From Pseudomonadota bacterium (lineage in GTDB: Bacteria > Pseudomonadota > Gammaproteobacteria > Steroidobacterales > Steroidobacteraceae), in assembly GCA_023423065.1 (NCBI GenBank), contig JAFAGC010000116.1, forward strand, positions 1 to 64,000: a stretch of 64,000 nt of DNA, written 5' to 3'. The stretch's first letter is position 1. Every line of letters begins with the position of its first letter. A model generated the notes under the pieces. It was given only the letters and a program-made list of their open reading frames with translations, had not been told where the DNA came from and ran no database searches. The position numbers were made by a program, and so were the translations under genes. Shown piece after piece: positions 7,477 to 16,840 of this stretch.

Positions 7477-8816
7477 AACTGGACGTTCACGTCTCCGGCC
7501 GGAAAGTCGCGCAGCTCTTTAGGAACAGAGACGAATACGTCATGAAATATCTGCCAGGAACGGCGGAGACCGATTTCGTCAGCCTCACGATGCCGGTGCG
7601 TGAAGAATCGTGGAGATGGCCAAGAGACCTGCACCCCTTCTTTCGGCAGAACCTGCCGGAAGGATTCTTGTTAGGTGTCATCCGCGAGGAGTTCGGACGC
7701 CACCTCGACGGAACCGACATCTCGCTGCTTGCACTGGTCGGTCGCAGCGGAATCGGCCGCGTTGCAGTCACGCCGGAAGGTGCGGCGCCGGGAGCCGACC
7801 TCGCGCCGTTGCAACTCGAATCGCTGCTGAAATCCGATACAAGCCCCGCAAGATTCGAGGCACTGGTGCGCGAGTACGCTCGTTCGGCGATCTCGGGCGC
7901 CGTGCCGAAATTCATCGCGCCCGAAGCATCCGCGGATGGCAAGGTCATGACGGGCAAGGTAACCCTCCGCATGGGGAGTTACATCGTCAAAGGATCGGAC
8001 GCCAAGACGCCATTCCTGGGCTTCAACGAGTTCCATTCGATGCGCGTTCTGGAGCGGCTGAACGTGATGCCGGTGGCAAAAACCCGAATGTCCAACGACG
8101 GCAACGTCCTGGTCGTGGATCGTTTCGATACTGATGGAACCGGCACACCTGCGTCTGGCGTGGAAGACGCTTGCAGCTTGTTGGGACTGCCTCCGCACGA
8201 GAAGTACGCGCCATCAATGGAGCAAGTCCTCAAAGCCACACGAGTCTATCTGCCCCAAGGGTCTGCTTCGGCACAGCTTCAGCGCTTGGGCTGGCTCATC
8301 ATCACGAACTACGTGGTTCGCAATGCCGACTGCCACGCCAAGAACATCGCGCTCTACTACACCGGCATCTCCGATGTCGCATACACACCGGCGTACGACA
8401 TCGTCACTACGCAGGCCTATCCGCGCTACGCCGAGAACCCTCCGGGGCTGACGATCGAAGGCAGAAAGACCTGGGCCCCCGGAAAGTCGCTCGAAAAGTT
8501 CTTCAAGGCGAGGCTCGGTGTCGCGCCTCGTGAATACGCGGAGATGGTCGAACGGGTTTGCGAGTCGGCCGTGGAGGTCGGCCGCGAAATGATCGAAGCC
8601 GCAAGGAACGAGCCTCGCTGGAATGAAATCGCAAAGCAGATGACCAACGCGTGGGACGCGGGAATGACTTCGCTGCGTGCTGCCGATGGCGAAAAGAAGA
8701 GTCGGAGTTTGCGCCCTTACATCGAGGCGGCAGGGTTCTCCGATCCGGCGCCGGCCGAACGGCCGGAACCCATCGGCCGATCAGAACTCATGCGCCGGCC
8801 CAAACGGCGGAAGTGA
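7473..8816 (+). CDS. hipA: HipA-like serine/threonine kinase toxin
   Basis: A 447-residue protein, normal HipA length. The N-terminal HipA domain (about 10-120) includes HPFFRQNLPEG and LLALVGRSGIG. The kinase-like domain has a HipA-type core with catalytic-loop motif DCHAKN (D286 to N291) and a metal-binding Asp in TPAYDI (D309). In the family, HipA phosphorylates glutamyl-tRNA synthetase, causing growth arrest and persistence. The start is GTG at 7473 overlapping the hipB stop. The downstream PH-domain gene converges with zero gap (its stop begins at 8817). All kinase motifs look intact, so the toxin is probably active. Confidence 0.9.
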   Translation: MKLDVHVSGRKVAQLFRNRDEYVMKYLPGTAETDFVSLTMPVREESWRWPRDLHPFFRQNLPEGFLLGVIREEFGRHLDGTDISLLALVGRSGIGRVAVTPEGAAPGADLAPLQLESLLKSDTSPARFEALVREYARSAISGAVPKFIAPEASADGKVMTGKVTLRMGSYIVKGSDAKTPFLGFNEFHSMRVLERLNVMPVAKTRMSNDGNVLVVDRFDTDGTGTPASGVEDACSLLGLPPHEKYAPSMEQVLKATRVYLPQGSASAQLQRLGWLIITNYVVRNADCHAKNIALYYTGISDVAYTPAYDIVTTQAYPRYAENPPGLTIEGRKTWAPGKSLEKFFKARLGVAPREYAEMVERVCESAVEVGREMIEAARNEPRWNEIAKQMTNAWDAGMTSLRAADGEKKSRSLRPYIEAAGFSDPAPAERPEPIGRSELMRRPKRRK

Positions 8817-10334
8817 TCAGGCGCGACTGCCGCCCACGGTTGCATTGAGCTCCGCCGCGAGTCGTCGCGCCACGTCCACGGGCAGGTATCGAATGCGAAC
8901 GCCAGCCGACCTCGCGCCTCCTCCAGCGGTATCCACTGTCAGGCTCGCCATGTGCCGGCGCCGGTCGAACGGTGACGTCGACACGTTCAGCGACTGCACA
9001 CGGTCGCGCGGCACGATCGTCAACCGGCGCGTCAGCCACCCCGACTGGAACAGCAACACGTCGCTCTGCAGCGCCCAGCGCGTGTGCTTCACGTACAGAT
9101 GCGCGTGCATCCACGCGAGTCCGACCGCGATCGGAATCGCGAAAACGGCGGCCTCGCGCAGGTACCACCAGGCCGGTCCCACGAAGATGAGAAGGAACAG
9201 CAAGGAGCTGCGCCGGAATATTCGCGAGCGAGCTCCGGGTGCGAGCCGTTGCCAATCCGGCTGCGCGGCGGGATCGAAGTCGGGTAGCGCCGCGGCGATC
9301 AACGCGGGCGCCGCCGCGGTGGGACAGACGGGCGCCAGCCAGCGAGTCTTCATCCGCTCGGGATTGCGCTGCGCTTCTTCGCCGCCGCTGTCACCCGCCA
9401 GATCGACGTCCAGGGACACCCTGCCGAACAGCCGGTGCAGCGGCGACTCCGACTGGTACACCGCCTGGATCCGGCGAGTCCGCAGCGTGAGGGCGATTCT
9501 CGTCAATAGCCCGTGAGTCACACGCAGATCGCCGTCGTGCCGCGTCAGCGTGAAATCGTGCAGCGTTATCAGCGCCAGCACGACCGAGAGGATTCGTACG
9601 GCGATCAGCGCCGAGATGATCACGAGGACGGCGAGCAGGATCTGCATCGCCATCCCGAGCCCGGCGACGTCGGCGAACGCCGAAGAATGCAGCCATTGAT
9701 CGATGAACTCGCGATTCACCTGGAATACGCCCGCCTGCTGCATCAAGCCGGCGCCGGCGGCAACGACGATCATGCCGCGGTTGTCGATCAGTCCGTGACG
9801 CACCAGTTCCATCGGCGACAGGTGCAGCAGCGGCGGCTCGTCGGGCGCTTGCGCCGCTTCCGCGGCGGGTTGCGAATCGGCGAACACCCGCTGGCGCATC
9901 TCCTGGACCGCGCTCGAGTCCAGCACGCTGATGAGCGCTTCGGGCTTTCCGCCGGTGGAGGTCTGCACGCGTACCTGCGCGACGTCCAGGAGCCGATGCA
10001 GCGGCCCGCGCTCGGTATCGATGTTCTCGATGCGCGAATACTCGATCTGCCGCACGTTGCGGAATATCACCCCGTCGCGGATCACCAGGCCGCGCGGGCC
10101 AAATCCGTAGCGATAGGTCCATTGATGCCACAAGGCGCGTACGAGCATCGCGCCCACGAATACGAGAGCCAGAGGAGTGCCTATCCAGTCATCGTCGCGG
10201 CGTGCGCCGAATACCAGCAGCGCGATGAGCGGCAGGATCAGTTGCCGCACCGACTCCGTCAGCGCGAACAGCCAGGAAGAGCGATGCAATCGCAGAGACG
10301 GCTGGAACTCCGCCGCGCCGCCTTCAGACGCCAC
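8817..10334 (-). CDS. Bacterial PH-domain membrane protein, YdbT-like
   Basis: About 505 residues with several hydrophobic pairs (about residues 20-60, 215-265, 365-410) separating repeats of the DUF304/bPH2 fold. Repeat signatures include GLVIRDGVIFRNVRQIEYSRIENI, QAVYQSESPLHRLFG and IVPRDRVQSLNVSTSPFDRR. The start is GTG at 10334, overlapping the end of the smaller PH gene by 11 bases, so the two are coupled. In Bacillus, YdbS/YdbT lower susceptibility to antimicrobial peptides; in proteobacteria the role is undefined. It probably forms a membrane complex with the 151-residue partner. Confidence 0.8.
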   Translation of the reverse strand: MASEGGAAEFQPSLRLHRSSWLFALTESVRQLILPLIALLVFGARRDDDWIGTPLALVFVGAMLVRALWHQWTYRYGFGPRGLVIRDGVIFRNVRQIEYSRIENIDTERGPLHRLLDVAQVRVQTSTGGKPEALISVLDSSAVQEMRQRVFADSQPAAEAAQAPDEPPLLHLSPMELVRHGLIDNRGMIVVAAGAGLMQQAGVFQVNREFIDQWLHSSAFADVAGLGMAMQILLAVLVIISALIAVRILSVVLALITLHDFTLTRHDGDLRVTHGLLTRIALTLRTRRIQAVYQSESPLHRLFGRVSLDVDLAGDSGGEEAQRNPERMKTRWLAPVCPTAAAPALIAAALPDFDPAAQPDWQRLAPGARSRIFRRSSLLFLLIFVGPAWWYLREAAVFAIPIAVGLAWMHAHLYVKHTRWALQSDVLLFQSGWLTRRLTIVPRDRVQSLNVSTSPFDRRRHMASLTVDTAGGGARSAGVRIRYLPVDVARRLAAELNATVGGSRA

Positions 10335-10779
10335 TGTCGCGATTCTCCGCGAGCAACGCGTCGCGCAACGCGATGGCTTCCGCATGCGCGAGGCCGGGTA
10401 GTTCGATCTTCGTGTAGCGGCTGCCGGCCGTGTACAACTTCAACGTTCCGACACCGAAGCGCCGCTGCAGCGGCCCTTGTGAGACATCCGTGTGCTGGAT
10501 GCGCGCGCGCGGCAGCGCGATCCGCGATCGCCAGAGGATGCCGCGCTCGATGGCGATGCCGGTTGCATCGACGCCGAATCGCAGGCGCCGGTAATACGCC
10601 TGCGGCAGGGACAGGCTGAGCGTAAACCCGGCCGCCGCGACGAGCAGAGGCGCGAACAGGCCGGGTGCGCCGAATCGAATGACGAGGCCGAATGCGAAGA
10701 CGGTCGCAATCGAGGTCATCAGCACGCCTTGCCAGCGCCACACACTGATAACGGCACGGTCGACTCGAGATGTTTCCAT
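10324..10779 (-). CDS. Bacterial PH-domain membrane protein, YdbS-like
   Basis: About 151 residues: two adjacent transmembrane segments (about 18-60), then one DUF304/bPH2 domain with ERGILWRSRIALPRARIQHTDVSQGPLQRRFGVGTLKLYTAG, the typical strand-turn pattern. The ATG at 10779 (METSRVDRA) has AGCAGGGCAG upstream and is preferred; an ATG at 10806 adds nine residues. It is first of a two-gene operon with the YdbT-like gene, overlapping by 11 bases. A lone YdbS/YdbT pair is common in many bacteria. Confidence 0.8.
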   Translation of the reverse strand: METSRVDRAVISVWRWQGVLMTSIATVFAFGLVIRFGAPGLFAPLLVAAAGFTLSLSLPQAYYRRLRFGVDATGIAIERGILWRSRIALPRARIQHTDVSQGPLQRRFGVGTLKLYTAGSRYTKIELPGLAHAEAIALRDALLAENRDSGV

Positions 10780-11019
10780 CGGCTGCCCTGCTCGGGAAAA
10801 CACCATTCTAACCGTCCGCGCAAGATCCGAGCCGTTGCCTCCTGCTTGATGCGCTCCCGTGCGATGCCTGGACGCGTCCGCCGCGGCAGACTGGGCCCGA
10901 ATGGTCGATGCCGATCACGAAATCGACTGCAAATCTGAGGTTTTCGGCGTCATAGAAGTTAAAGTCGCAGTCGGTACTTAGGGCCGATCCAGGATTGGCG
11001 CCTAACAGGGGGCAATGGG
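10780..11019. other. Intergenic region between divergent PH-domain and sigma-factor units
   Basis: About 240 bp that should contain both divergent promoters. It is AT-richer near 10920-10980. I cannot name promoter boxes with confidence and see no repeat or small gene. Confidence 0.4.
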
Positions 11020-11583
11020 ATGGCGGTGGAAACGGCGCAGACGTCAGTGACCGAGCTACTGGCCCGCAGCCGCGCCGGCGACGCGGGCGCGCTCGATGTG
11101 GCTTTCGCGGCAATGTACGAGCAGCTCAAGCAGGCGGCGCGCAGTCAGCTGCGCAGGCAGCGCCGCGCGTTCCAGACCACCGCGCTGGTGCACGAGGCCT
11201 GGCTGAAGCTCGCCGGCAATGCCGCGTTGGCCCCCTCCGACCGTAATCACCTGATGGCCCTGTCCGCCCGCGCCATGCACCACGTACTGGTGGACCATGC
11301 GCGCGAGATCCATGCCGCCAAGCGCGGCGGCGGCGAACAGGCCGTGACGCTGACGGATTGTGCGGCGATCCAGCCGCAGGCTGAAGTCGAGGTGCTGGCG
11401 CTGCACGAGTTGCTCGAGGAACTGCGGCGTTTCGATCCGCGCGCCGCGCAGATCGTCGAGCTGCGCTACTTCGGCGGCTACGAGGAACCGGAGATCGCCA
11501 CGCTGCTTGAAGTCAGCGAATCCACCGTGCAGCGCGACTGGCGCCGCACCCGCGCCTGGCTCGCGGCGAGACTCGGTCACTGA
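11020..11583 (+). CDS. ECF-subfamily RNA polymerase sigma factor (TIGR02999-like)
   Basis: 187 residues. Sigma region 2 covers about 10-90, with the TTALVHEAWLKLAG and NHLMALSARAMHHVLVDHAR signatures of the sigma subgroup that travels with TPR-containing Ser/Thr kinases. Region 4 covers about 125-187 (ELRYFGGYEEPEIATLLEVSESTVQRDWRRTRAWL). AGGGGG precedes the ATG at 11020. Its TGA shares one base with the ATG of the kinase gene (TGATG), so expression is coupled. No anti-sigma factor is adjacent; in this subgroup, control is thought to run through the partner kinase. Confidence 0.9.
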   Translation: MAVETAQTSVTELLARSRAGDAGALDVAFAAMYEQLKQAARSQLRRQRRAFQTTALVHEAWLKLAGNAALAPSDRNHLMALSARAMHHVLVDHAREIHAAKRGGGEQAVTLTDCAAIQPQAEVEVLALHELLEELRRFDPRAAQIVELRYFGGYEEPEIATLLEVSESTVQRDWRRTRAWLAARLGH

Positions 11584-14486
11584 TGGACACCAACCGCAGT
11601 CCGCGGGCGATGCGCATCTTCGAGCAGCTCATCGAGCTGCCACCGGAGGGGCGCGCGGCGGGGCTCGACGAGTTGTGCGTGGGAGATGCGGAGCTGCGCG
11701 CGCTGGTCGAAGCCATGCTGGTGGCCGATGCGCAGGCCGAAGAGCCCTTCGGCGGCGACGCCGCGAAGTGGCAGGCGGAACTGCAGGGCCAGTCCGCGGC
11801 GGAGGCGGCGACAACCGCGCAGCTCGGCAAGACGATCGGCGCCTGGCGCATCGTCGGCGAACTCGGTCGCGGTGGCATGGGCACGGTGTACACGGTTCAG
11901 CGCAGCGACGGCGCCTATGCGCAAAAGGCGGCGCTGAAGCTGATCCGCAGCGCCTCCGATTCGCCGGCCGCGCGCGAACGATTCGTGCGCGAGCGGCAAT
12001 TGCTCGCGCAGCTGCGACATCCGCACATCGCCACCTTGCTGGACGGCGGTTTCAGCGCGGATGGCGATCCGTACTTCGTCATGGAATACATCGATGGCAT
12101 GCCCATCGACCAGTGGTGCGACAAACACCAGCTTGGCCTGCGAGAGCGCATCGAACTATTTCTGCAGGCGCTGGACGCGGTGAGCTGCGCGCATCGCAGC
12201 CTGGTCATTCATCGCGATCTGAAGCCGTCCAACCTGATGGTCGATGCCGACGGGCGGGTGAAGCTGCTGGACTTCGGCATCGCCAAACAACTCGATGGCT
12301 CGGAGGTCACGGCGACCAGCGACCGCGCGCTGACCTTCGAATACGCGAGCCCCGAGCAGTTGCACGCCGCGCCCATTACCACCGCCACCGACGTGTGGCA
12401 GCTAGGCATCGTGCTGCACCGGTTGTTGAGCGGCGCGCATCCGTTCGGCCTGCAGCGCGATACGCCGCTGCCGCAGCAATTGCAGTTACTGGAGCGCGAG
12501 CCGGAGCCGTTGACGCGCGCGGCGGCGCAGGCGCCGGCCGAACTGGCCGTCTTGCGCGGCGGGCTGAGTCCGGAGTTGCTCGCGAATAATCTGCGCGGTC
12601 CATTGACGCAGATCGTGCAGGGTTGTCTGCGGCGCATGCCGGAAGGGCGCTATGTCAGCGTGGACGCGCTGGCCGAAGACTTGCGCCGCTGGCTGACTCA
12701 CCGACCGCTGCGCATCGTGCCACCCACGCGCGCATTGCGATTCCGCCTGTGGTGGCGTCGCAATCTCGTGCTGGCCACGGCGGCGTCGCTGGTGTTGCTG
12801 TCCGTACTCGGCGGCAGCGGCGCGGCGCTGTGGCAGGCGCGAGAGGCACGCGCGCACGCGGCCATCGCCGAGCAGCAGCGAATCGAAGCGGAACGGCAGA
12901 GCGCCAACGCGCGCGAGGCGATGGCGTTCCTCAGCGACACGCTCGCTGCCGCTGCGCCCGAGAACGCGCTCAGTACTGAAGTCAGCGTGCGGCAGTTGTT
13001 GGACCACGCGCGCGCCAAGCTCGATGAGCGCGGCGCGGTCGATCCGCAGGTGCGCCAGGCGGTACAGCGCCTGTTAGGGCACCTGTACAACGCGCTCGGC
13101 GAACAGCTGATCGCCAGGGAACTGCTGGAAGCCGGCCTGGCCGGACTCGAGCCGCGCAGTCGCGAGGAAGCATTGGCGCTCGCCGAGGATCACGCCGCGC
13201 ACGCGTTCGTCCTTGGCGCGATGGATCTGGGCGAGGAGAGCCTGGCGGCGGCCGAACAGGCGGCCGCCTTGCGGCGGCGGTTCGCGCCGGACGATCCAAT
13301 GCAGCAGTTCAAGGCGCTGGAAGCGCTCGGGTACGCGCACCATCGCGCCCGGAATGTCGAAAACGCCGAGGAGCTATGGCTGCAGGCGATCGAACTTGCG
13401 AAGGGAGTTCCCGAGTTCGCGCCGAGCGATCTCACGAGCGTCATCAACGTGTACCAGATGCTGAGCAAGCAGTCGGTGTTCACGGGCGATTTCGCGCGAG
13501 CGCTCCAACTGGCTGATGACGCTTTGGCCCTTGCCGAAAGTCGTGGCCTTTCGCCGCAGTCGCCGATGAAGGCGGGACTGCTCCAGGCCAAGTCCCAGGC
13601 GCTCAGCTTCAATGGCAATGCCGCTGCCGCCGAACCGGTGATCCGCGAAGCCATTGCCATTCACACGAAGACGGTGGGCACCACCGGAAACGAAGCGGGC
13701 TCCTTGCACGGCGAGTTGGGCATCGTGTTGAACGAACTGGGCCGTTACCGTGAGGCGATCGAAGAGTTTGACCGCGAGCACCAACTCAGGGCCGCGTCCG
13801 TCGAAGCGCCGCTGCAACGAGCTATCAACCTCACCAATCGTGGCGCGGTATACGAGAACGCCGGCGACTATCCACGGGCGCTGGCGTCATTCGAGGAAAG
13901 CCTCGCCATCCTCGATGAGAATGGGGTCGGTAAGGACGAGGCGCGGCGGCGCCAACTGGAGCGCAACTATGCGCGCGGCCTGTCGTTGGCTGGCCGCTTC
14001 GCGGACGCGGATGCGTTACTGCGGCGGCTGCAAGCAGCCGCGCGGCGGCTCGACGGTGAGGATTCGGCCGAATACGCGCTGCTGACCTGGAACCGCGTGG
14101 TGCTGGCGCGGTACCGCGGCGATACCGCCAACGGTCTTCGTTTGCTTGACGAAGCGAAGGGCAAGTGGGCAGAACTCGTTCCCGACACACATCCCGTGGT
14201 CACCCAGGCCTTTCGCCATGGCGCCGCCTTTGCGCGGCAGCGCGGAGATTTCGCGGCGGCTGAGCGCGACCAGCGCGAAGCGGTGCGGCGATTCGAGGCG
14301 GGCGCCGTGCCGGTCATGCTCGCCACCGCCCGCGCCGAACTGGCCGCCATCCGCTTCGAGCGCGGCGACCGCGCTGAAGCACGCGCGCTGCTCGAGCAAG
14401 CCATGCCCGTGCTGCGCGATGCGGTCCTGCCGCTCGAAGTGAACCGCAAACAGGCCGAGGTGTTGGCGCGCAAGCTCGGCGTGTAG
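11583..14486 (+). CDS. Membrane-anchored Ser/Thr protein kinase with C-terminal TPR domain
   Basis: 967 residues. The cytoplasmic kinase domain spans about 85-370: glycine loop GELGRGGMGTVY, invariant Lys in KAALKLI, catalytic loop HRDLKPSN, DFG in LLDFGIAK and APE-equivalent YASPEQL. One transmembrane segment lies near 390-415 (LVLATAASLVLLSVLGGSG). A coiled stretch and a long TPR array (about 470-960) face the periplasm. It forms an operon with the ECF sigma factor and probably transduces an envelope signal to it. It converges on the exported-protein operon with only six bases between stops, and whether the two units are functionally linked is untested. Confidence 0.9.
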   Translation: MDTNRSPRAMRIFEQLIELPPEGRAAGLDELCVGDAELRALVEAMLVADAQAEEPFGGDAAKWQAELQGQSAAEAATTAQLGKTIGAWRIVGELGRGGMGTVYTVQRSDGAYAQKAALKLIRSASDSPAARERFVRERQLLAQLRHPHIATLLDGGFSADGDPYFVMEYIDGMPIDQWCDKHQLGLRERIELFLQALDAVSCAHRSLVIHRDLKPSNLMVDADGRVKLLDFGIAKQLDGSEVTATSDRALTFEYASPEQLHAAPITTATDVWQLGIVLHRLLSGAHPFGLQRDTPLPQQLQLLEREPEPLTRAAAQAPAELAVLRGGLSPELLANNLRGPLTQIVQGCLRRMPEGRYVSVDALAEDLRRWLTHRPLRIVPPTRALRFRLWWRRNLVLATAASLVLLSVLGGSGAALWQAREARAHAAIAEQQRIEAERQSANAREAMAFLSDTLAAAAPENALSTEVSVRQLLDHARAKLDERGAVDPQVRQAVQRLLGHLYNALGEQLIARELLEAGLAGLEPRSREEALALAEDHAAHAFVLGAMDLGEESLAAAEQAAALRRRFAPDDPMQQFKALEALGYAHHRARNVENAEELWLQAIELAKGVPEFAPSDLTSVINVYQMLSKQSVFTGDFARALQLADDALALAESRGLSPQSPMKAGLLQAKSQALSFNGNAAAAEPVIREAIAIHTKTVGTTGNEAGSLHGELGIVLNELGRYREAIEEFDREHQLRAASVEAPLQRAINLTNRGAVYENAGDYPRALASFEESLAILDENGVGKDEARRRQLERNYARGLSLAGRFADADALLRRLQAAARRLDGEDSAEYALLTWNRVVLARYRGDTANGLRLLDEAKGKWAELVPDTHPVVTQAFRHGAAFARQRGDFAAAERDQREAVRRFEAGAVPVMLATARAELAAIRFERGDRAEARALLEQAMPVLRDAVLPLEVNRKQAEVLARKLGV

Positions 14487-14491
14487 GCGGC

Positions 14492-14959
14492 TCAGTCGAC
14501 GAACACCGTCGGTGACCCCTGGATAACTTGGCCATTGGGCCCCGGCGGTTGGGGCACATGGACTTGATCACCGACGCGGGCGACTGGCTTGCCGCCACCG
14601 TTGAGCTGGACCATCGCGCCTTTCACGTGAGTCTTGTTGCCAGACTGGAGCGTGGCCACCGTGTTGCTCTTCAGGAGCAACTCCGCCCCTGCCTGGATGG
14701 TGAGCGCCTGGGCACTCTTGATCGTCAGTGAGTTGCCGTTGATGGTGATGAAGGCGCGCAGTTGCGCGTTCTGCTGTTCCAGCGCGGCGACCTTTTGTTC
14801 CGTCGCGGTGATTTTTCTCTCCAGCGCGGCGAGTCGGGCCTCGGAGGTGTCGCGGGAGGAGGCCGGCAGCTTGCCGATTCCTTCCTGTGGGATAGCGACA
14901 GCTCCGGCGAGCATGACGGCAGCCGCTGTGGCGGACATTACTAACTTCTTGCCTGACAT
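14492..14959 (-). CDS. Exported small protein: coiled coil, VgrG-like beta repeats and PAAR-like tail
   Basis: 155 residues. A signal peptide ends about residue 25; a heptad-like coiled coil follows (about 40-68, RLAALERKI to VAALEQQNAQLR). Next come short ITIN/LTIK/LTIQ beta repeats (about 70-115) like the VgrG needle. The tail, VARVGD ... QGSPTVFVD, is reminiscent of half a PAAR domain. GGGAG precedes the ATG at 14959; the longer open frame lacks a signal peptide at its start. It is the last gene of an eight-gene operon and a paralogue of the next gene. Likely a trimeric, spike-like exported protein. The fold is inferred; no catalytic residues are seen. Confidence 0.6.
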   Translation of the reverse strand: MSGKKLVMSATAAAVMLAGAVAIPQEGIGKLPASSRDTSEARLAALERKITATEQKVAALEQQNAQLRAFITINGNSLTIKSAQALTIQAGAELLLKSNTVATLQSGNKTHVKGAMVQLNGGGKPVARVGDQVHVPQPPGPNGQVIQGSPTVFVD

Positions 14960-15044
14960 GATTCGAATCTCCCGCGGAAAACGCTGCGCAAAGAATCGGG
15001 GACCTATGAAGCCGGCTCGGACCTTGGTCGCGGAAAGTCGCGGC

Positions 15045-15488
15045 TCAATTTCCGACGAATACTGTTGAAGCCCCTTTGATGATGTTGCCAATACCCCCGT
15101 GCGGGGGCGCCTGAATCTGATCACCGAGACGGGCCACCGGCTTGCCGGAACCGTTCAGGAACACACTGGCGCCCTTCACCCAGGTCAGACCGCCCTCGAG
15201 GGTTGCAGTCTGCGCGCCCTTCAGTACCAGTTTCGAGCCAGCCTGGAAGTTGAGATCCGCGGCACTCTTGATCGTCATCGAGCTGCCGTTGATCGTGATG
15301 AATGTGCGCAGTTGCGTGTTCTGTTTCTCGAGTTCGGCGATTCTCTTTTTCATGGCGGTGAGCCGGGTTTCGACGGTGTTTTGAGCGGCAACCGCCTGCT
15401 GGCTGCTTGCTTCCCGCGAGACGGCGAAAACGCCGGCCAGCATGACAACAGCCGTGGCAGCTGCCCAAGTACGTCTCTTTTCCGACAT
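15045..15488 (-). CDS. Exported small protein, paralogue of the adjacent PAAR-like protein
   Basis: 147 residues, colinear with the 14492-14959 product: signal peptide (cleaved about residue 28), coiled coil (RLTAMKKRIAELEKQNTQLR), FITINGSSMTIKS beta repeats, then GKPVARLGDQ and a GASTVFVGN end. GGAGG precedes the ATG at 15488. The two paralogues differ most in the segment between GDQ and the last strand, where this copy has a short PPHGGIGN loop. Tandem retention of two diverged copies suggests hetero-oligomers or two specificities. The gap to the next gene is 85 bases. Confidence 0.6.
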   Translation of the reverse strand: MSEKRRTWAAATAVVMLAGVFAVSREASSQQAVAAQNTVETRLTAMKKRIAELEKQNTQLRTFITINGSSMTIKSAADLNFQAGSKLVLKGAQTATLEGGLTWVKGASVFLNGSGKPVARLGDQIQAPPHGGIGNIIKGASTVFVGN

Positions 15489-15563
15489 GATCGATACCTC
15501 CGGGATAGTTAGCCTGCTTCGTGGCGAGCTGGACACGCTTGGCAGAGCGACGCAATGCGGTCG

Positions 15564-16829
15564 TCACTTGATGAGCGTCAGCGTGCAGCTCCACGGTTCC
15601 GTGATGAGGATCTGGCCGCCGATGACATTGCGGCCCGGCGGCAGGGTGAGCGTGCCGCTCGTCTCGTCCTTGTCGAGGGCGATGCGGTATGGACCCTCGC
15701 CGATGGCGCCGGAATGTTTCCAGTCCCAGGTGCCGGCTCTCTCGCCGCTGGGTGTGAACCGGAAGTGCACGCCGTTCGTCCGTGCATGGAAAGGTCCATC
15801 GACGTCGGGAATTTCGCCTTGCAGCGCGCAACCACCGATCGCGTAACCCTTCTTGCAGTTGTTCGCGCTGCGGCGAATCTTGTTCATGCGCTGCTCGACG
15901 AGTTGCTCGAGCTCATGTTTGGACCATTCGAGGGCCGGGCCGCTCAGCAGCCCGACCACTGGCGTGAGAATGCCGGCGACCGCGCCGGTCACCGTGTTGA
16001 CGCCTCGCACGGTGTCATCGGCGATGATGTCCGCGCGCATCTCGTCGAGCTGTTTGAGGATCTTCTCCTTCTCGCCGGGAGCCCACTGTGCGCCGCGCGG
16101 ATTGCGCTCGATGCACTTGCGCAGTTCGTCGAGTTCCTTGATGCGTTTGAGCGCCTCCTTGGAGAGCTTGCTCAGATCCTTGGCCGCGTTGGCCACGGTG
16201 ATCTGCGCGCTGATCCTGCCGCCCATCCTGGCGCCGAGGGTCTTCTCGAGCAGCCTGTCGCGTACTTCGTCGCTGGCGGTCTCGGTGAGCCAGCGCTGGA
16301 ACACCTGTCCGAAACCGCCTGAGAACTGCTGCGCGTGGGCGGTGGGGATCAGCAAGCCGATGAGGTCCAGTTCGCGTGCACGCATCGCGGGCGGCAGCGC
16401 GGAGGCGATCGCCATGGGGATGTCCGCTTCCGGCACGTAGTACTGGATCGCGAGCGCGACGCGGCCTGGTTCCACCGACGATTCCAGGATCTCCGCCGGC
16501 TCGACCTCGCTGGCGTCGACGCGGCGCACGCGCAACTCGATGCGCGATGTGTCACCCCAAGGGTAGGTGAGCACGACATGCGCCACGCCGGGCTCGGGAC
16601 TGCTGGCATTCCAGGTGGTCAGGGCCAGCACGCGAGCTTCGTCCGGCTCGGCGCCCGCGGCGATCAACTTCTGCACGATGGCCGGATCCGGCGTGCCGTC
16701 CGGGTTCGGCTCGGGCGCCGCGGGAAGTTGCGATTCCGTGGCGGGCGAACTCTGATTTTCAGCGGGCGCATTGCCGCCGCAGCTGGCGAGCACGAGCAGC
16801 AGCGGAGTGAGCAGGGCGATGCGTTTCAT
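15564..16829 (-). CDS. Lipoprotein, copy A of a duplicated module
   Basis: 421 residues. The lipobox LVLASC gives Cys near residue 16. A Pro/Asn-rich linker (PEPNPDGTPDP) is followed by a domain with HVVLTYPWGDTSRIELRVRRVDASE. A helical region (about 190-285) contains KRIKELDELRKCIERNP, then a hydrophobic stretch VTGAVAGILTPVVGLLSG (about 300-320). A beta-rich C-terminus holds several Cys and a WDWKHSG motif. The ATG at 16829 gives a clean lipoprotein leader; an ATG at 16844 overlaps the previous stop. I recognise no family. It is a clear paralogue of 18724-20031 over its first 320 residues, while the C-terminal domains differ. Confidence 0.6.
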   Translation of the reverse strand: MKRIALLTPLLLVLASCGGNAPAENQSSPATESQLPAAPEPNPDGTPDPAIVQKLIAAGAEPDEARVLALTTWNASSPEPGVAHVVLTYPWGDTSRIELRVRRVDASEVEPAEILESSVEPGRVALAIQYYVPEADIPMAIASALPPAMRARELDLIGLLIPTAHAQQFSGGFGQVFQRWLTETASDEVRDRLLEKTLGARMGGRISAQITVANAAKDLSKLSKEALKRIKELDELRKCIERNPRGAQWAPGEKEKILKQLDEMRADIIADDTVRGVNTVTGAVAGILTPVVGLLSGPALEWSKHELEQLVEQRMNKIRRSANNCKKGYAIGGCALQGEIPDVDGPFHARTNGVHFRFTPSGERAGTWDWKHSGAIGEGPYRIALDKDETSGTLTLPPGRNVIGGQILITEPWSCTLTLIK

Positions 16830-16840
16830 CGTGGCGCTCC

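Noticed and set aside
14492..15488. Reading the two PAAR-like genes as part of a type VI secretion system
   Set aside because: Both products have Sec signal peptides, and no VipA/VipB, Hcp, ClpV, TssJLM or Rhs-type gene is present in the window; the resemblance is limited to the spike-like fold.
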